A DNA stretch of 64,000 bases from Acinetobacter bouvetii DSM 14964 = CIP 107468 (GCF_000368865.1 NZ_KB849726.1:515634-579633), one strand, 5' to 3'. Shown: positions 36,193-46,497, counted from the first letter of the stretch. A program made the numbers and translations. Notes: generated by a model not told the origin, from the letters alone.

Positions 36193-36864
36193 TTATTTCG
36201 GTATGTAACGTGTCGGATCTTCAACGCCTGCATCTGCAAAACCTTGTTTACGCAGACGGCAGCTGTCGCATGTACCGCAAGCACGACCTTGGTCATCTGC
36301 TTGATAGCAAGACACCGTTTGACTGTAGTCTACGCCATGTTCTATACCTAAGCGAATGATATTTGCTTTGGATAAATGTAACAAAGGTGTTTCAAACTTA
36401 AGGGGTTTTCCTTCTACGCCTACTTTTGTGGCAAGGCGCGCCATGTTGGCAAAAGCTTCAATAAATTCAGGGCGGCAGTCAGGATAGCCCGAATAATCAA
36501 CAGCATTGATGCCAATGACAATGGCTTCTGCGCCAAACACTTCGGCTGCAGCCAGAGCATAAGACAGGAAAATTGTGTTACGCGCTGGAACATAAGTTAC
36601 AGGAATGCCTTCCTGTTCATGATCAGGCACATCAATTGTATGATCTGTTAATGCAGAACCGCCAAGGTTGCCTAAATCAATATTGATCACACGGTGCTCT
36701 ACACCCGCTTTTGCAGTTAATGCACGGGCTGCATCCAGCTCCGTGGTAGAGCGCTGGCCATACATAAAGCTCAGAGCAATGCATTCATACTGTGATTGAG
36801 CCCAAGCGAGGCAAGTGGTTGAGTCTAAGCCGCCAGATAACAGTACAATCGCGCGAGGACGCAT
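36193..36864 (-). CDS. queC: 7-cyano-7-deazaguanine synthase QueC
   Basis: QueC makes preQ0 from 7-carboxy-7-deazaguanine, ammonia and ATP in the queuosine pathway. The 223-aa protein has the PP-loop motif [16 protein letters not shown] (near residue 8), [16 protein letters not shown], and the zinc-binding cysteines [20 protein letters not shown] near the C-terminus. ATG 36864 with GGAG before it is preferred to 36876. It is 26 bp after queE, the enzyme making its substrate, so the two are an operon. Confidence 0.95.
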   Translation of the reverse strand: MRPRAIVLLSGGLDSTTCLAWAQSQYECIALSFMYGQRSTTELDAARALTAKAGVEHRVINIDLGNLGGSALTDHTIDVPDHEQEGIPVTYVPARNTIFLSYALAAAEVFGAEAIVIGINAVDYSGYPDCRPEFIEAFANMARLATKVGVEGKPLKFETPLLHLSKANIIRLGIEHGVDYSQTVSCYQADDQGRACGTCDSCRLRKQGFADAGVEDPTRYIPK

Positions 36865-36890
36865 GTTTTTCTCCAAAAAATCTATAAAAC

Positions 36891-37601
36891 TTAACGACCA
36901 GTTTCATCGTTCCACAGCAATTTATGCAGCTGCAGCTGGAAACGAACAGGGAGATGGTCTTCTAAAATCCATTGCGCAAGATCACGCGCAAGCTGAGGCA
37001 AGCGTACAGCACCTTTTTCGACTGCAAATGCAGGAGAGAACCAAATGGTGCCGGCTTTTTCATTCAATTTAAGCTGTTCGACTTGCTGTTTAGACCATTC
37101 GTAGTCTTCACGGTTGCAAATCACAAACTTAATTTGATCGTGCTCAGTTAAATAATCAATATTTGAAAGCAAATTTCGTGCAGATTCGCCAGAGGCCGGT
37201 GTTTTTAAATCTAAAACTTTAGAGACGCGCGGGTCTACTTTAGACACATCTAAGGCGCCGCTGGTTTCTAAAGAGACTTCACAGCCTAAATCCGCCAAGC
37301 GCTGCATCAGCGGCAGGGCATTCGGCTGCGCCAGCGGCTCACCGCCAGTCACGCAAATAAAAGGCGTTTTAAAATCGAGCGCAGTTTGAATGATGTCGTC
37401 TAATGACTGGCGTTCACCGCCTTCAAAAGAGTAGGTCGTGTCGCAATACGTACAGCGTAAAGGGCAACCCGTTAAGCGGATAAAAACAGTCGGCAAGCCT
37501 GCGGTATTGGCCTCACCTTGCAATGAATAGAAAATCTCCGTGATGCGCAGCCCCGCAGACGGATCAGAAACAGGAATAGCGGAAGATCGAAGAGTGCTCA
37601 T
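36891..37601 (-). CDS. queE: 7-carboxy-7-deazaguanine synthase QueE
   Basis: A radical SAM enzyme that converts 6-carboxy-tetrahydropterin into 7-carboxy-7-deazaguanine. The 236-aa protein has the iron-sulfur cluster motif CPLRCTYC (CX3CX2C, in [15 protein letters not shown]) after [24 protein letters not shown], and the SAM site CVTGGEPL. The start at ATG 37601 (MSTLRSS) is inferred; the longer frame to 37646 begins inside the dapD terminator hairpin. It directly precedes queC. The first pathway enzymes (queD, folE) are not in the window. Confidence 0.93.
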   Translation of the reverse strand: MSTLRSSAIPVSDPSAGLRITEIFYSLQGEANTAGLPTVFIRLTGCPLRCTYCDTTYSFEGGERQSLDDIIQTALDFKTPFICVTGGEPLAQPNALPLMQRLADLGCEVSLETSGALDVSKVDPRVSKVLDLKTPASGESARNLLSNIDYLTEHDQIKFVICNREDYEWSKQQVEQLKLNEKAGTIWFSPAFAVEKGAVRLPQLARDLAQWILEDHLPVRFQLQLHKLLWNDETGR

Positions 37602-37634
37602 AACAAAAAATAACCAGAGGCAGAAAAATAAAAT

Positions 37635-37660
37635 CTCTACGGTCATTGCTGGCCGTAGAG
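37635..37660 (-). terminator. Terminator of dapD
   Basis: On the minus strand, CTCTACGG and CCGTAGAG form an 8-bp stem followed by ATTTTATTTTT. It lies about 35 bases past the dapD stop and just upstream of queE. Confidence 0.75.
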
Positions 37661-37697
37661 ATGAGGAGTGTTCACTCCGAAATCAATTGGACGGAAA

Positions 37698-38519
37698 TCA
37701 GTCGTCGCGCAATAAGTCGTTTAAGCTTGTTTTTGAACGTGTTTGCGCGTCCACTTTTTTCACGATAATTGCAGCGTATAGGCTGTAAGTGCCGCATTTA
37801 GAAGGCAAGCTGCCCGCTACAACGACAGAACCGGCAGGAACTCGGCCGTAGTGAATTTCGCCAGTTGCGCGGTCAAAAATCTTAGTGGATTGGCCAATGA
37901 ATACGCCCATTGAAATCACAGAACCTTCTTCTACGATTACGCCTTCAACAATTTCAGAACGCGCGCCAATGAAGCAGTTGTCTTCAATGATTGTCGGGTT
38001 TGCTTGAAGCGGCTCAAGTACGCCGCCAATGCCTACACCGCCAGACAAGTGTACATTTTTACCGATTTGAGCGCATGAACCTACAGTCGCCCATGTATCC
38101 ACCATTGTGCCTTCATCAACATAAGCGCCAATGTTTACATAAGAAGGCATTAAAATTACGCCTTTCGCCTGGAAAGAACCTTTGCGCGCAACAGCTGGCG
38201 GCACAACGCGTACACCGGCAGCTTTAAACTGTTCTTCAGTCCAGCCGTTGAATTTAGTGTCTACTTTGTCGTAGAAGCGAAGGTCACATGACTCGATAGG
38301 CTTGTTGTCGTTAATTTTAAAAGATAACAATACTGCTTTTTTCAACCATTGATGAACAACCCAGTCGCCATCAATTTTTTCAGCAACGCGCAATGTGCCG
38401 TTATCTAAGCCAGCAATTGCTTCCTCAACTGCTTGACGCACTTCAGCAGGGCAGTCTGCTGAAGTGAAATTTGCACGATCTTCAAAAGCTTGTTCAATGA
38501 TAGTTGAAAGCTGAGACAT
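37698..38519 (-). CDS. dapD: Tetrahydrodipicolinate N-succinyltransferase DapD
   Basis: DapD transfers succinyl from succinyl-CoA to tetrahydrodipicolinate in the lysine/diaminopimelate pathway, in the cytosol. The 273-aa protein has an N-terminal helical domain, then left-handed beta-helix hexapeptide repeats ([39 protein letters not shown], then [35 protein letters not shown]). The pattern and length are canonical. It is monocistronic: a terminator follows and a long promoter gap precedes it. Confidence 0.96.
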   Translation of the reverse strand: MSQLSTIIEQAFEDRANFTSADCPAEVRQAVEEAIAGLDNGTLRVAEKIDGDWVVHQWLKKAVLLSFKINDNKPIESCDLRFYDKVDTKFNGWTEEQFKAAGVRVVPPAVARKGSFQAKGVILMPSYVNIGAYVDEGTMVDTWATVGSCAQIGKNVHLSGGVGIGGVLEPLQANPTIIEDNCFIGARSEIVEGVIVEEGSVISMGVFIGQSTKIFDRATGEIHYGRVPAGSVVVAGSLPSKCGTYSLYAAIIVKKVDAQTRSKTSLNDLLRDD

Positions 38520-38831
38520 GATCTTCCTTCCAGAAAAAAATTTTCCAAGATTTTACACTAAATTGAGTTAAAAATAGATGGAAATTAAACGATAGATCGG
38601 AATTTATTATTAAAATAGGAGAAAAACAGCGTTATTTATTTATGCAGCTGAAAAATAGAACGGATTATTTTTAATAATCAACAAGTCAGCTAGAATTGTA
38701 TCAAAAAATAACAAAAAATAAGCAATTTTTGAATAAACCATGAGCGATAACTGCTTTATATTCCCCTAAGACGAAGCGAACCATGCAAATGATCAATAAT
38801 TTCTAAAAGTTTGTATTTGAGGAGAAACACA
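38520..38831. other. 312-bp divergent promoter gap, dapD and carO
   Basis: The gap is strongly AT-rich with no open frame that I can support. It must hold the promoters of dapD (minus) and carO (plus). A TATATT at 38757 is a possible -10 for carO, but no matching -35 is clear. GAGGAG lies at 38819-38824, about eight bases before the carO ATG. Confidence 0.45.
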
Positions 38832-39584
38832 ATGAAAGTTCTACGTACAATTTTAGCAGCGTCACTTATGGCGGCAGCTGGCGCAGCAGCAGCAGACTCA
38901 TCAGTTGTTCATGATGGCTATGCATTTGATCAAAACCAATTAATTCCGACAGGGGCGCGTCTGGAAGCTGGTACAACAGGTTATGGCGGTGCTTTGCTTT
39001 GGACTGCAAACCCATACGTAGGTTTAGCGCTGGGCTACAATGGCGGCGATGTTTCTTGGACAGATGATGTATCTGTTAATGGAACAAAATACGACTTGGA
39101 TATGGAAAACAACAACGTTTATTTAAACGCTGAAATCCGTCCTTGGGGAGCGAGCGCTAACCGTTGGGCGCAGGGTGTTTATGTAGCAGCGGGCGTTGCT
39201 TATTTAGATAATGATTATGATCTGGAAAAACGTATTAATCCGGGCGAAACACTATCAATTGATGGTAAAAATTATCAAGTCGCTAGCGTAGCAGACGGAC
39301 AAGGCGGTGTACGCGGTCAAATGTCATATAAAAATGATATTGCACCGTATTTAGGTTTTGGCTGGGCGCCTAAAATTAATAAAAACTGGGGAGTATTTGG
39401 TGAAGTTGGCGCATACTACACTGGTAATCCATCTGTGAAATTAACTCAATATAACTTGGATCCTGTTACAGGAAACCCAACAAGCGCTCAAGATGCTGTT
39501 GATAACGAAGCGCGTGAAATTGCCAATGATGATAAATACCAATGGATGCCTGTGGGTAAACTGGGCGTAAGTTACCACTGGTAA
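38832..39584 (+). CDS. carO: Outer-membrane porin CarO
   Basis: CarO is an Acinetobacter outer-membrane beta-barrel linked to basic amino acid (ornithine) uptake and, when lost, to reduced carbapenem susceptibility. The 250-aa protein has a signal peptide (MKVLRTILAASLMAAAGAAAA), then SSVVHDGYAFDQNQLIPTGAR, GTTGYGGALLWTANPYVGLALGYNGGDVSW, NNNVYLNAEIRPWGAS and a C-terminal W preceded by GVSYHW, a typical barrel end. These blocks match the CarO sequence I remember. ATG 38832 has GAGGAG upstream; the earlier in-frame start at 38811 is not needed. A strong bidirectional terminator follows. Confidence 0.85.
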   Translation: MKVLRTILAASLMAAAGAAAADSSVVHDGYAFDQNQLIPTGARLEAGTTGYGGALLWTANPYVGLALGYNGGDVSWTDDVSVNGTKYDLDMENNNVYLNAEIRPWGASANRWAQGVYVAAGVAYLDNDYDLEKRINPGETLSIDGKNYQVASVADGQGGVRGQMSYKNDIAPYLGFGWAPKINKNWGVFGEVGAYYTGNPSVKLTQYNLDPVTGNPTSAQDAVDNEAREIANDDKYQWMPVGKLGVSYHW

Positions 39585-39606
39585 TTTTTAGATTTTCACT
39601 TTAAAT

Positions 39607-39634
39607 AAAAAAACGGGCTTCGGCCCGTTTTTTT
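39607..39634. terminator. Bidirectional terminator between carO and the FadL-like gene
   Basis: AAAAAAACGGGC pairs with GCCCGTTTTTTT around a TTCG tetraloop, with T-runs on both strands. It ends both convergent genes. Confidence 0.9.
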
Positions 39635-39647
39635 ATTTAAGCATGGG

Positions 39648-40844
39648 TTAGAAATAATGTCCGATTTTTATGCCGTATGCCCATGCTTCTTTGTGGTCTA
39701 AGGTCGAAATTGAGTTGAGCGTGATCGTGTTGTTATCCGCTTTAGAGGGTCTAAATCTTAAATAATAGATGCCGCCAGAAAAAAAATTGTTAGGCGTGAA
39801 CTGATATCGAAAACCGGTGCCTAGCCCATGGTAGCCATTGGCCGGATTAATGGTTGAAGCCGGGTTGTCACTTCCGCTGTCCCAGACTGTTTCTAAACTG
39901 GCGAAGGTGCGTTCATTGAGTTTTTGCGCGATTCCAATTTTGGCAGACCATTGATCCGATTGATAATCAATTAAGTTAAAGTCAGCCAATGCCGGCAGAT
40001 ATGCAAGATAAGGCTGAATGATCTGATTAAAGCCATTTGGCTTAATTTTAAAGTCTGACCAGTCGACCCATCTGACCGAACCGTAAATTAAGTTATGCAT
40101 GCTGACTGCGCTCATAAAATCAAGATTAACGGATTGCGGTGTGGTGATTTTGGTTGTATCGGAAACAATACTGCCGGAGAGCGGCAATGATTCCTCGGCC
40201 TGGTTTTTATGATTGATTTCAGAACGGTATATAAGATTAGCGCGAAATGCGATTTCTGGAATTTGATAGCTGATGCCCGTCAGCCAGCCAACAGAATCAT
40301 CGCTTTTCAGTTCCACGCTGTACCCATTGAAGACATAAAAACTTTGTCCAAAAAGGTTTAAATGTCCGGCAAAACTTTGATAAGCCAGACCGCTATAAAT
40401 GTTCCAGCGTTCAGTGGGCTGATAGCCCATCAGTGCGGTGATATTCCGTGATTTAAGCTGAATGTTGATTGCTTCTAACTGTTCATGCCCAAGAATAGAT
40501 TCAGGGGAATAGTCATAGTTGAGTTTAATGCCATAGGGCTGGTCAAAAAGCAGTCCTGCGGATATTTGCGGATTCAGCTGCCATTTGACAGCGCCTTGCA
40601 CAAAGAAAAAATCTTCAATTAAGTTGCCGGTTGAAAAGTCAGTCACCTTCAGCGCCTGAGATAATTGTTCTTTATTGGAATTTTCGCCGCTAAGATTGCC
40701 TTCAACTGCGCCATAGCTGAATTCTGTGTAATTGCCAGGCTCAAGAAAGGGCAAAATGCTTTGCCCTGAACGTTCTAAAGCCGCTGCATGCGTATGCAGG
40801 GCCAGACATAGAGGCGTAAATGCAAAATATGCTGCGGGTTTCAT
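39648..40844 (-). CDS. FadL/OmpP1-family outer-membrane protein
   Basis: A 398-aa outer-membrane beta-barrel of the FadL type, which lets long-chain fatty acids or other hydrophobic molecules cross the outer membrane. It has a signal peptide (AYFAFTPLCLALHTHA) and long alternating beta-strands ending in Phe (AYGIKIGHYF). FadL-like features include GLLFDQPYGIKLNYD, RWNIYSGLAYQSFAGHL and YRSEINHKNQAEESL. The substrate is not evident. It ends convergently with carO. Whether it is a true FadL or a related aromatic transporter cannot be told here. Confidence 0.75.
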   Translation of the reverse strand: MKPAAYFAFTPLCLALHTHAAALERSGQSILPFLEPGNYTEFSYGAVEGNLSGENSNKEQLSQALKVTDFSTGNLIEDFFFVQGAVKWQLNPQISAGLLFDQPYGIKLNYDYSPESILGHEQLEAINIQLKSRNITALMGYQPTERWNIYSGLAYQSFAGHLNLFGQSFYVFNGYSVELKSDDSVGWLTGISYQIPEIAFRANLIYRSEINHKNQAEESLPLSGSIVSDTTKITTPQSVNLDFMSAVSMHNLIYGSVRWVDWSDFKIKPNGFNQIIQPYLAYLPALADFNLIDYQSDQWSAKIGIAQKLNERTFASLETVWDSGSDNPASTINPANGYHGLGTGFRYQFTPNNFFSGGIYYLRFRPSKADNNTITLNSISTLDHKEAWAYGIKIGHYF

Positions 40845-40913
40845 TGAAATGACTGGCCTGTTTATTTCTTGTTTTATGTGGCTATTATGCAGGCGTTTAC
40901 AAATAATTACGAT

Positions 40914-40941
40914 AAAAAAAGAGACCTAAGCCTCTTCTTTT
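40914..40941 (-). terminator. Terminator of cysB
   Basis: On the minus strand AAGAGGC pairs with GTCTCTT, including one G-T pair, around TTAG, followed by TTTTTT. It lies about 20 bases past the cysB stop. Confidence 0.7.
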
Positions 40942-40955
40942 TAAAATATTTCCTG

Positions 40956-41879
40956 TCAATCGTCTGGATAAGCCACTTTTTTCAGTGCTTTAATATCAGC
41001 GTCTGGGGAACACAGTGAAATAAACTCATAGCCGTAGCCGCGAAGCAGATGACCTTTGCGCACTGCAATCCAAGTTGTGTTTACGCCAAAAATATCCGTA
41101 GGGATTTGCTTTAAACGGTAGTCGCGCTCCGCGTCATAAGCGACATTGTTGACAATGCCCACGCCCATGTTCAGCTCGACATAGGTTTTAATGACATCGG
41201 CATCCAGAGCGGACATCACGATATCGACATCAAAGCCGGCTTCTTCAAAGGCTTCATCAATTTTTGAACGGCCCGTGAAACCGCCATGATAAGTAATGAT
41301 CGGATAATGAGATAAATCTTCAATGGTAATGTTGCTGTTGGCGGTCAGCGGGTGGTTTTGCGGGGTGATAATGCTGTGCTGCCAAGTATAAAAAGGAACA
41401 CTGGCCAAGTTATCTTCAGCCGTTAATGATTCGGTGGCAATGCCAATATCCGCCTCACCCTGAAGCAGCATTTCAGTAATTTCAACTGGGCTGGCCTGCT
41501 GCAAAATCAGATGCACTTTCGGAAATTCTTTTTTAAATTTATTGACGATCGGCGGCAAGACATAGCGCGCTTGGGTATGCGTTGTGGCAATGGTCAATGT
41601 GCCTTCATCCACTTTATTAAAATCATCGGCGAGGCGTTTAATATTTTCTGCATCCACCAGCATGCGTTCTACAATGCCGAGCAAAGATTGCCCCGGTTCA
41701 GTTAAGCCCAATAGGCGCTTGCCTTTGCGGATAAACAGCTGAACCCCTAATTCATCTTCCAAATCTTTAATATGCTTGCTGACACCGGATTGAGAGGTGT
41801 ACAGCGCAGCGGAAGCTTCAGTTAAATTAAAGTTCTGTCTAACGGTTTCTCTAATAATTCTTAATTGTTGGAAATTCAT
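40956..41879 (-). CDS. cysB: LysR-family sulfur regulator CysB
   Basis: CysB activates sulfate uptake and cysteine biosynthesis genes when its inducer (N- or O-acetylserine by family knowledge) is present. The 307-aa protein has an N-terminal helix-turn-helix (MNFQQLRIIRETVRQNFNLTEASAALYTSQSGVSKHIKDLEDELG) and a ligand domain with TTHTQARYVLPPIV and GIATESL, typical of CysB/Cbl. It lies 50 bp downstream of cysA in the same orientation, so it may be read through from the cysTWA unit, and it has its own terminator. Confidence 0.9.
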   Translation of the reverse strand: MNFQQLRIIRETVRQNFNLTEASAALYTSQSGVSKHIKDLEDELGVQLFIRKGKRLLGLTEPGQSLLGIVERMLVDAENIKRLADDFNKVDEGTLTIATTHTQARYVLPPIVNKFKKEFPKVHLILQQASPVEITEMLLQGEADIGIATESLTAEDNLASVPFYTWQHSIITPQNHPLTANSNITIEDLSHYPIITYHGGFTGRSKIDEAFEEAGFDVDIVMSALDADVIKTYVELNMGVGIVNNVAYDAERDYRLKQIPTDIFGVNTTWIAVRKGHLLRGYGYEFISLCSPDADIKALKKVAYPDD

Positions 41880-41929
41880 GTTTCTGCATACCTCAAAATT
41901 GATGGGGCGCCATGCCCCATCATAACGCC

Positions 41930-42991
41930 TTAAGCGACTTGGTTTTCAAATAAATGCAAAGCAGATGCACTGAGCCATACCGTTTGATTAGGGCGATATT
42001 GGTGCAGTTTTGCTTCATCGGGTGTCAGTGAAATTTCAATGAGATTGCCTTGACGGTCATTCAGTTCAGCCAAAACTTTGCCTGCAATCCAAATCTCACG
42101 AAGAAAAGTTGCTTGAATAGCATTTTCTTGCGGCTGCGCATGAATGCGCAATTCGTCAGGACGGGCAAAAGCAATGACTGGGCCTTGCGGCGCATTTGGC
42201 GCTTGCGGCAATTGAATGCGGTCTTCACCGATGTGGATGATGCCATTGCTGTTTTGACCTTCAAAACGGTTGGCTTGACCTAAAAAGTCAAAGACAAACG
42301 GTGTTGCTGGCTTTTCATAGACTTCACGCGGTGAACCGATTTGTTCAACATTACCTTTGTTCATCACAATAATTTGATCCGCGACTTCAAGCGCTTCTTC
42401 CTGATCGTGTGTCACAAAAATAGAGGTAATGTGCAGCTCATCATGCAAAGTACGCAGCCAGCGGCGCAGCTCTTTACGCACTTTGGCATCGAGCGCGCCA
42501 AACGGTTCATCCAGCAGCAATACGCGAGGCTCTACAGCCAAAGCGCGTGCAAGGGCAATACGCTGGCGCTGACCGCCAGAAAGCTGTGCAGGGTAGCGGT
42601 CTGCCAAGAAGCCAAGCTGTACCAAGTCTAGCAAACGCGTCACACGCTTTTTAATTTCAGCTTCATTCGGGCGGGTCGCGCGCGGACGTACACGCAGGCC
42701 AAATGCAATGTTGTCAAACACAGTCATGTGGCGGAACAGAGCATAATGCTGGAAGACAAAGCCCACTTCACGTTCACGCACGTGAACATTGGTTGCATCT
42801 TCGCCTTCTAAAATGACTTGACCGCCATCAGCAGATTCTAAGCCGGCAATAATGCGTAGCAGTGTCGTTTTACCGCAGCCTGATGGCCCCAGCAGAGCCA
42901 CCAATTGACCGTCTGGGAAATCGAGGGAGATATTTTTCAGCGCATGGAATGCACCAAAGTGTTTTTCAATATTTTTTACTTGAATACTCAT
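41930..42991 (-). CDS. cysA: Sulfate/thiosulfate ABC transporter ATPase CysA
   Basis: The ATP-hydrolysing subunit of the sulfate importer. The 353-aa protein has Walker A ([15 protein letters not shown]), the ABC signature ([15 protein letters not shown]), Walker B ([16 protein letters not shown]), a switch His ([11 protein letters not shown]) and a C-terminal TOBE-like regulatory part. It follows cysW by 11 bp on the minus strand and precedes cysB. Assignment to sulfate rests on the operon partners. Confidence 0.95.
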   Translation of the reverse strand: MSIQVKNIEKHFGAFHALKNISLDFPDGQLVALLGPSGCGKTTLLRIIAGLESADGGQVILEGEDATNVHVREREVGFVFQHYALFRHMTVFDNIAFGLRVRPRATRPNEAEIKKRVTRLLDLVQLGFLADRYPAQLSGGQRQRIALARALAVEPRVLLLDEPFGALDAKVRKELRRWLRTLHDELHITSIFVTHDQEEALEVADQIIVMNKGNVEQIGSPREVYEKPATPFVFDFLGQANRFEGQNSNGIIHIGEDRIQLPQAPNAPQGPVIAFARPDELRIHAQPQENAIQATFLREIWIAGKVLAELNDRQGNLIEISLTPDEAKLHQYRPNQTVWLSASALHLFENQVA

Positions 42992-43002
42992 GAGGTCATT
43001 CC

Positions 43003-43890
43003 TTAAGAAGCTGTTGAATCTTCATTGCGTTTGTCTTGTTTCTCTTGGCGAATTTCGACCCATGTTTTCAAAATGAGGGTAACAATCGCCAGCAATGCCA
43101 AAAGGGATGAAACAGCAAAAGCAGCACTGAAGGTATATTCGTTATAAAGGATTTCGACGTGCAGCGGCAGGGTATTGGTTTCACCGCGGATGTGGCCGGA
43201 AACCACTGATACCGCACCAAATTCACCCATTGCGCGCGCATTGCACAGGATTACGCCGTAAATTAAGCCCCATTTGATATTTGGCAGGGTGACTTTCCAA
43301 AAGGTTTGCCAGCCATTGGCGCCCAGCACAATTGCAGCTTCTTCTTCTTCAGTGCCTTGCGCTTCCATTAAAGGAATCAGTTCACGCGCAACAAAAGGCA
43401 CAGTAATGAAGATGGTCGCTAAAACAATGGCAGGCACCGCATACAGGATCTTAATATCATGATCCATCAGCCAGCCGCCGAACCAGCCTTGCGTGCCAAA
43501 AATCAGCACCAGCATTAAACCGGCAATAACTGGCGATACTGAAAATGGCATATCAATAATGGTGGTCAGAATAGACTTGCCACGGAAATTAAACTTGGCA
43601 ACGGTCCATGCTGCAGCCACACCAAATACAACGTTCAGTGGAACAGCAATAACTGCTGTCAATAGCGTGAGTTTTACCGCAGATAATGTGTCTGGATGCA
43701 CCAAAGCTTGGAAATAAACCCCTACACCTTGTTTAAATGCTTCTACAAAGACCAAGACTAAGGGCAGCATTAAGCAGCTAATGAAGAAGATCAAGGCAAT
43801 GGTAATGAGCAGGCGGCGAATCCAGGTCGGTTCACGGGTTGCATCGCGCGATTGCAATTTTTCAGCTAAAGCATTGCTGTTGGTATTCAT
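43003..43890 (-). CDS. cysW: Sulfate ABC transporter permease CysW
   Basis: One of two inner-membrane permeases of the sulfate importer. The 295-aa protein has about six spans and the EAA loop that docks the ATPase ([24 protein letters not shown]). The tail ([13 protein letters not shown]) is cytoplasmic and charged. ATG 43890 has GGGAG nine bases upstream, preferred to an earlier frame at 43923. The ATG overlaps the cysT stop (43887-43890), so translation is coupled. Confidence 0.94.
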   Translation of the reverse strand: MNTNSNALAEKLQSRDATREPTWIRRLLITIALIFFISCLMLPLVLVFVEAFKQGVGVYFQALVHPDTLSAVKLTLLTAVIAVPLNVVFGVAAAWTVAKFNFRGKSILTTIIDMPFSVSPVIAGLMLVLIFGTQGWFGGWLMDHDIKILYAVPAIVLATIFITVPFVARELIPLMEAQGTEEEEAAIVLGANGWQTFWKVTLPNIKWGLIYGVILCNARAMGEFGAVSVVSGHIRGETNTLPLHVEILYNEYTFSAAFAVSSLLALLAIVTLILKTWVEIRQEKQDKRNEDSTAS

Positions 43891-44720
43891 CGTGCAGTTC
43901 TCCCTGTGCGTCGGCTGGCCCAAGCTTGAATTAGGTTAATGAGAAACAGAATGGCAAATGAAATCACCAGCATGACGACAGCAATGGTGGTTGCGCCTGC
44001 GTAATCATATTCTTCCAGACGGGAAATAATCATCAAAGGCGCAATTTCAGTTTCAAAGGGCTGGTTGCCAGCAATAAAGATGACTGAACCATATTCACCT
44101 ACACCCCGGGCAAATGCCAGTGCAAAGCCTGTCAGTAATGCTGGGAATAAAATAGGTAAAATAATTTTAGTCACAATTTGAAAACGGTTTGCGCCCAACG
44201 CTGATGCGGCTTCCTCAAGCTCAGTTTCTAAATCACTGAGTACAGGCTGCACGGTACGCACAACAAACGGAATGCCGATAAAAATCAAGGCAAGGGTAAT
44301 GCCAATAGGGGTATAGGCCACTTTAATGCCAATCGGTTCTAAATATTGACCAATCCATCCCGTAGGCGCATATAAAGATGTTAAGGCAATACCGGCAACG
44401 GCTGTCGGCAAAGCAAAAGGCAAATCTACTAAGGCATCGACAATGCGCTTGCCTGGAAAGTTATAGCGTACAAGGCACCATGCCAGCAGAAGGCCAAAAA
44501 CGACATTGACTAAAGCTGCAATAATTGCCGCGCTAAAGCTCAATTGAAGGGATTTTAAAATTCGCTCAGAACTTAAAATTTCCCATAAACCGTCCCATCC
44601 TATACCCAGCGATTTAATAAAAACTGCAGATAAAGGAATCAGCACGATTAATGACAAATACGCAAGGGTAAAGCCTAAAGACAGACCAAATCCTGGCAGC
44701 ACTCGGGATCGCTGCGACAT
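43887..44720 (-). CDS. cysT: Sulfate ABC transporter permease CysT (CysU)
   Basis: The partner permease of CysW. The 277-aa protein has six predicted spans, the [15 protein letters not shown] segment typical of CysT, and an EAA loop ([24 protein letters not shown]). It is first in the cysT-cysW-cysA run. A perfect 9-bp palindrome lies 22 bases upstream of its ATG. The gap to the hydrolase gene upstream is 87 bp, large enough for its own promoter. Confidence 0.94.
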   Translation of the reverse strand: MSQRSRVLPGFGLSLGFTLAYLSLIVLIPLSAVFIKSLGIGWDGLWEILSSERILKSLQLSFSAAIIAALVNVVFGLLLAWCLVRYNFPGKRIVDALVDLPFALPTAVAGIALTSLYAPTGWIGQYLEPIGIKVAYTPIGITLALIFIGIPFVVRTVQPVLSDLETELEEAASALGANRFQIVTKIILPILFPALLTGFALAFARGVGEYGSVIFIAGNQPFETEIAPLMIISRLEEYDYAGATTIAVVMLVISFAILFLINLIQAWASRRTGRTAR

Positions 44721-44742
44721 GATTACTCCTCAAAGAGAGAAA

Positions 44743-44763
44743 ACTGACTGAATATCAGTCAGT
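44743..44763 (-). promoter_or_regulatory. Perfect palindrome upstream of cysT
   Basis: ACTGACTGA and TCAGTCAGT are exact reverse complements around ATA. The site lies 22-43 bases before the cysT ATG, in the 87-bp leader. It could be a regulator operator or a leader hairpin; the sequence does not distinguish these. Confidence 0.4.
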
Positions 44764-44807
44764 AAAAGACAAAAACTAAATTTCGGTTCAAGCATAGATT
44801 GCAACAA

Positions 44808-45413
44808 TTAAATTGCAAATTTAAATAAATACTTGCGCTCATCAGGAATGCTGATATGCGGCATTGCTTTTTCTGAAATTAAATAATTGAAAATTTCAGG
44901 AAACGGGCCATAACCCGACGCCACATTAATATGTCCAGCCAAGCCCGCATTGACGGGTTTAAGCTTCCATGACTTCGCCAGAAGCTGCGCATCATCAAAC
45001 GCCAGCCAAGGATCATTTTCACTGATGATCATTGTGGCGGGCACTTGAATTTTAAGCTGATGGAAATAGGCCGCATAGTCATTATGACTGTCGCGGGCAA
45101 AGCCTGCAGCGCCAAAACGGGCTGGATTGGCAGGTGCAACCAAAATCAATTTTTTGATTTTGCTATTGAGTTCTGGATGCTCTGCCAGCGCAGCAACTGC
45201 GGTAAGGCAGCCAAAGCTGTGCGCCACAATTTGGATATCGTCCTGAATCGGCGCCACAGTTTTGACAAACTGCGCAATCCAGTTGTTCAGTACGGGGTGG
45301 TTCCAGTCTTCTTGCTGAACGCGGGAGCATGACATGAGTTGGCGCTGCAGCCAAGACTGCCAGTGATGCTGCTCACTGCCGCCTACACCTGGAACGATTA
45401 CGGTATGCGTCAT
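44808..45413 (-). CDS. RBBP9/YdeN-family alpha/beta hydrolase
   Basis: A small serine hydrolase of the RBBP9/YdeN (DUF1234-like) type. The 201-aa protein shows the nucleophile elbow in IVAHSFGCLTAV (Ser near residue 66), an acid residue in ISENDPWLAF and the catalytic His in AGLAGHINVASGYGPFPE, all intact. It has no signal peptide, so it is cytoplasmic. It sits between the sulfate-binding protein gene and cysT on the same strand (31 bp after sbp). A link to sulfur metabolism is suggested only by position. Confidence 0.82.
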   Translation of the reverse strand: MTHTVIVPGVGGSEQHHWQSWLQRQLMSCSRVQQEDWNHPVLNNWIAQFVKTVAPIQDDIQIVAHSFGCLTAVAALAEHPELNSKIKKLILVAPANPARFGAAGFARDSHNDYAAYFHQLKIQVPATMIISENDPWLAFDDAQLLAKSWKLKPVNAGLAGHINVASGYGPFPEIFNYLISEKAMPHISIPDERKYLFKFAI

Positions 45414-45444
45414 GTCAATACTCCTAATTCAGAAAGAGCGGAAA

Positions 45445-46458
45445 TTACTTCGCGCTGTTCGCCTTTACGATTTGGTCAAAGATGCCGCCATTTTCAAAGT
45501 GCGTTTTTTGCACTTTGTTCCAGCCGCCAAATTCTTGATCAATGGTCACCAGCTTTAAGGGCTTGAAAATTTTTCCATATTGCGCCAAGGTTTTGGCATC
45601 ACGCGGGCGGTAGAAGTTTTGCGCTGCAATTTGCTGGCCGCGCGGTGAATACAGGAAGTTTAAGTAGCCTTTGGCTAAATAAAGACTGCCTTTTTTCTCC
45701 GCATTTTTTTCCACAATCGCCACAGGCGGTTCAGCCAAAATAGACAACGACGGGGTCACAATTTCAAACTTGCCCGGCTGCTCACGAATAGCGAGATACG
45801 CTTCATTTTCCCAAGCCAGCAAGACGTCACCTATGCCGCGTTCAGCAAAAGTGGTTGTTGAGCCGCGCGCGCCAGAGTCCAGCACTTTGGTGTTTTTATA
45901 GATTTTGCGCACAAACTCTTGCGCTTTGACATCGTTGCCGCCGGCTTGATGTTTGGCCCAAGCCCATGCGGCTAAGTAATTCCAGCGCGCGCCACCCGAA
46001 GTTTTAGGATTTGGCGTAATGATGCCGACACCCGGCTTCACTAAGTCGCCCCAGTCTTTAATGCCTTTCGGATTGCCTTTGCGCACTAAAAAAACAATCG
46101 TCGAGGTATAGGGCGTAGAGTTATTCGGCAGTTTCTTTTGCCAGTCTGCAGGGAGCAGTTTCGCTTTTTCTGCAATCACATCAATATCCGCAGCTAAAGC
46201 CAGCGTGACCACATCGGCATCCAAACCGTCAATCACTGAACGCGCTTGCTTGCCGGAGCCGCCATGAGACTGTTTGAAATTAATTTTTTGTCCTGTACGG
46301 CTTTCCCAGTATTTGCTGAAATTCTTGTTGACGTCTTCATATAATTCGCGAGTTGGATCATAAGATACGTTCAGGAAGTCTTTCGCTGCAGCCCCTAAAG
46401 AGATTGTGGAGACAACTGCGGCTAACACCCCAAGTTTCAATTTTGCTGAAATGCTCAT
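45445..46458 (-). CDS. sbp: Sulfate-binding periplasmic protein, copy 1
   Basis: The solute receptor that delivers sulfate (or thiosulfate) to CysTWA. The 337-aa protein has a signal peptide ([17 protein letters not shown]) and the family blocks [44 protein letters not shown] and [19 protein letters not shown]. It is very similar to the neighbouring copy at 46645, with some DNA stretches almost identical (around 45810-45890). Specificity for sulfate or thiosulfate cannot be told. It lies upstream of the hydrolase and cysT. Confidence 0.92.
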   Translation of the reverse strand: MSISAKLKLGVLAAVVSTISLGAAAKDFLNVSYDPTRELYEDVNKNFSKYWESRTGQKINFKQSHGGSGKQARSVIDGLDADVVTLALAADIDVIAEKAKLLPADWQKKLPNNSTPYTSTIVFLVRKGNPKGIKDWGDLVKPGVGIITPNPKTSGGARWNYLAAWAWAKHQAGGNDVKAQEFVRKIYKNTKVLDSGARGSTTTFAERGIGDVLLAWENEAYLAIREQPGKFEIVTPSLSILAEPPVAIVEKNAEKKGSLYLAKGYLNFLYSPRGQQIAAQNFYRPRDAKTLAQYGKIFKPLKLVTIDQEFGGWNKVQKTHFENGGIFDQIVKANSAK

Positions 46459-46497
46459 AAGGACCTCAAAATTCTTAATGTTTTATAACATGCGTGC

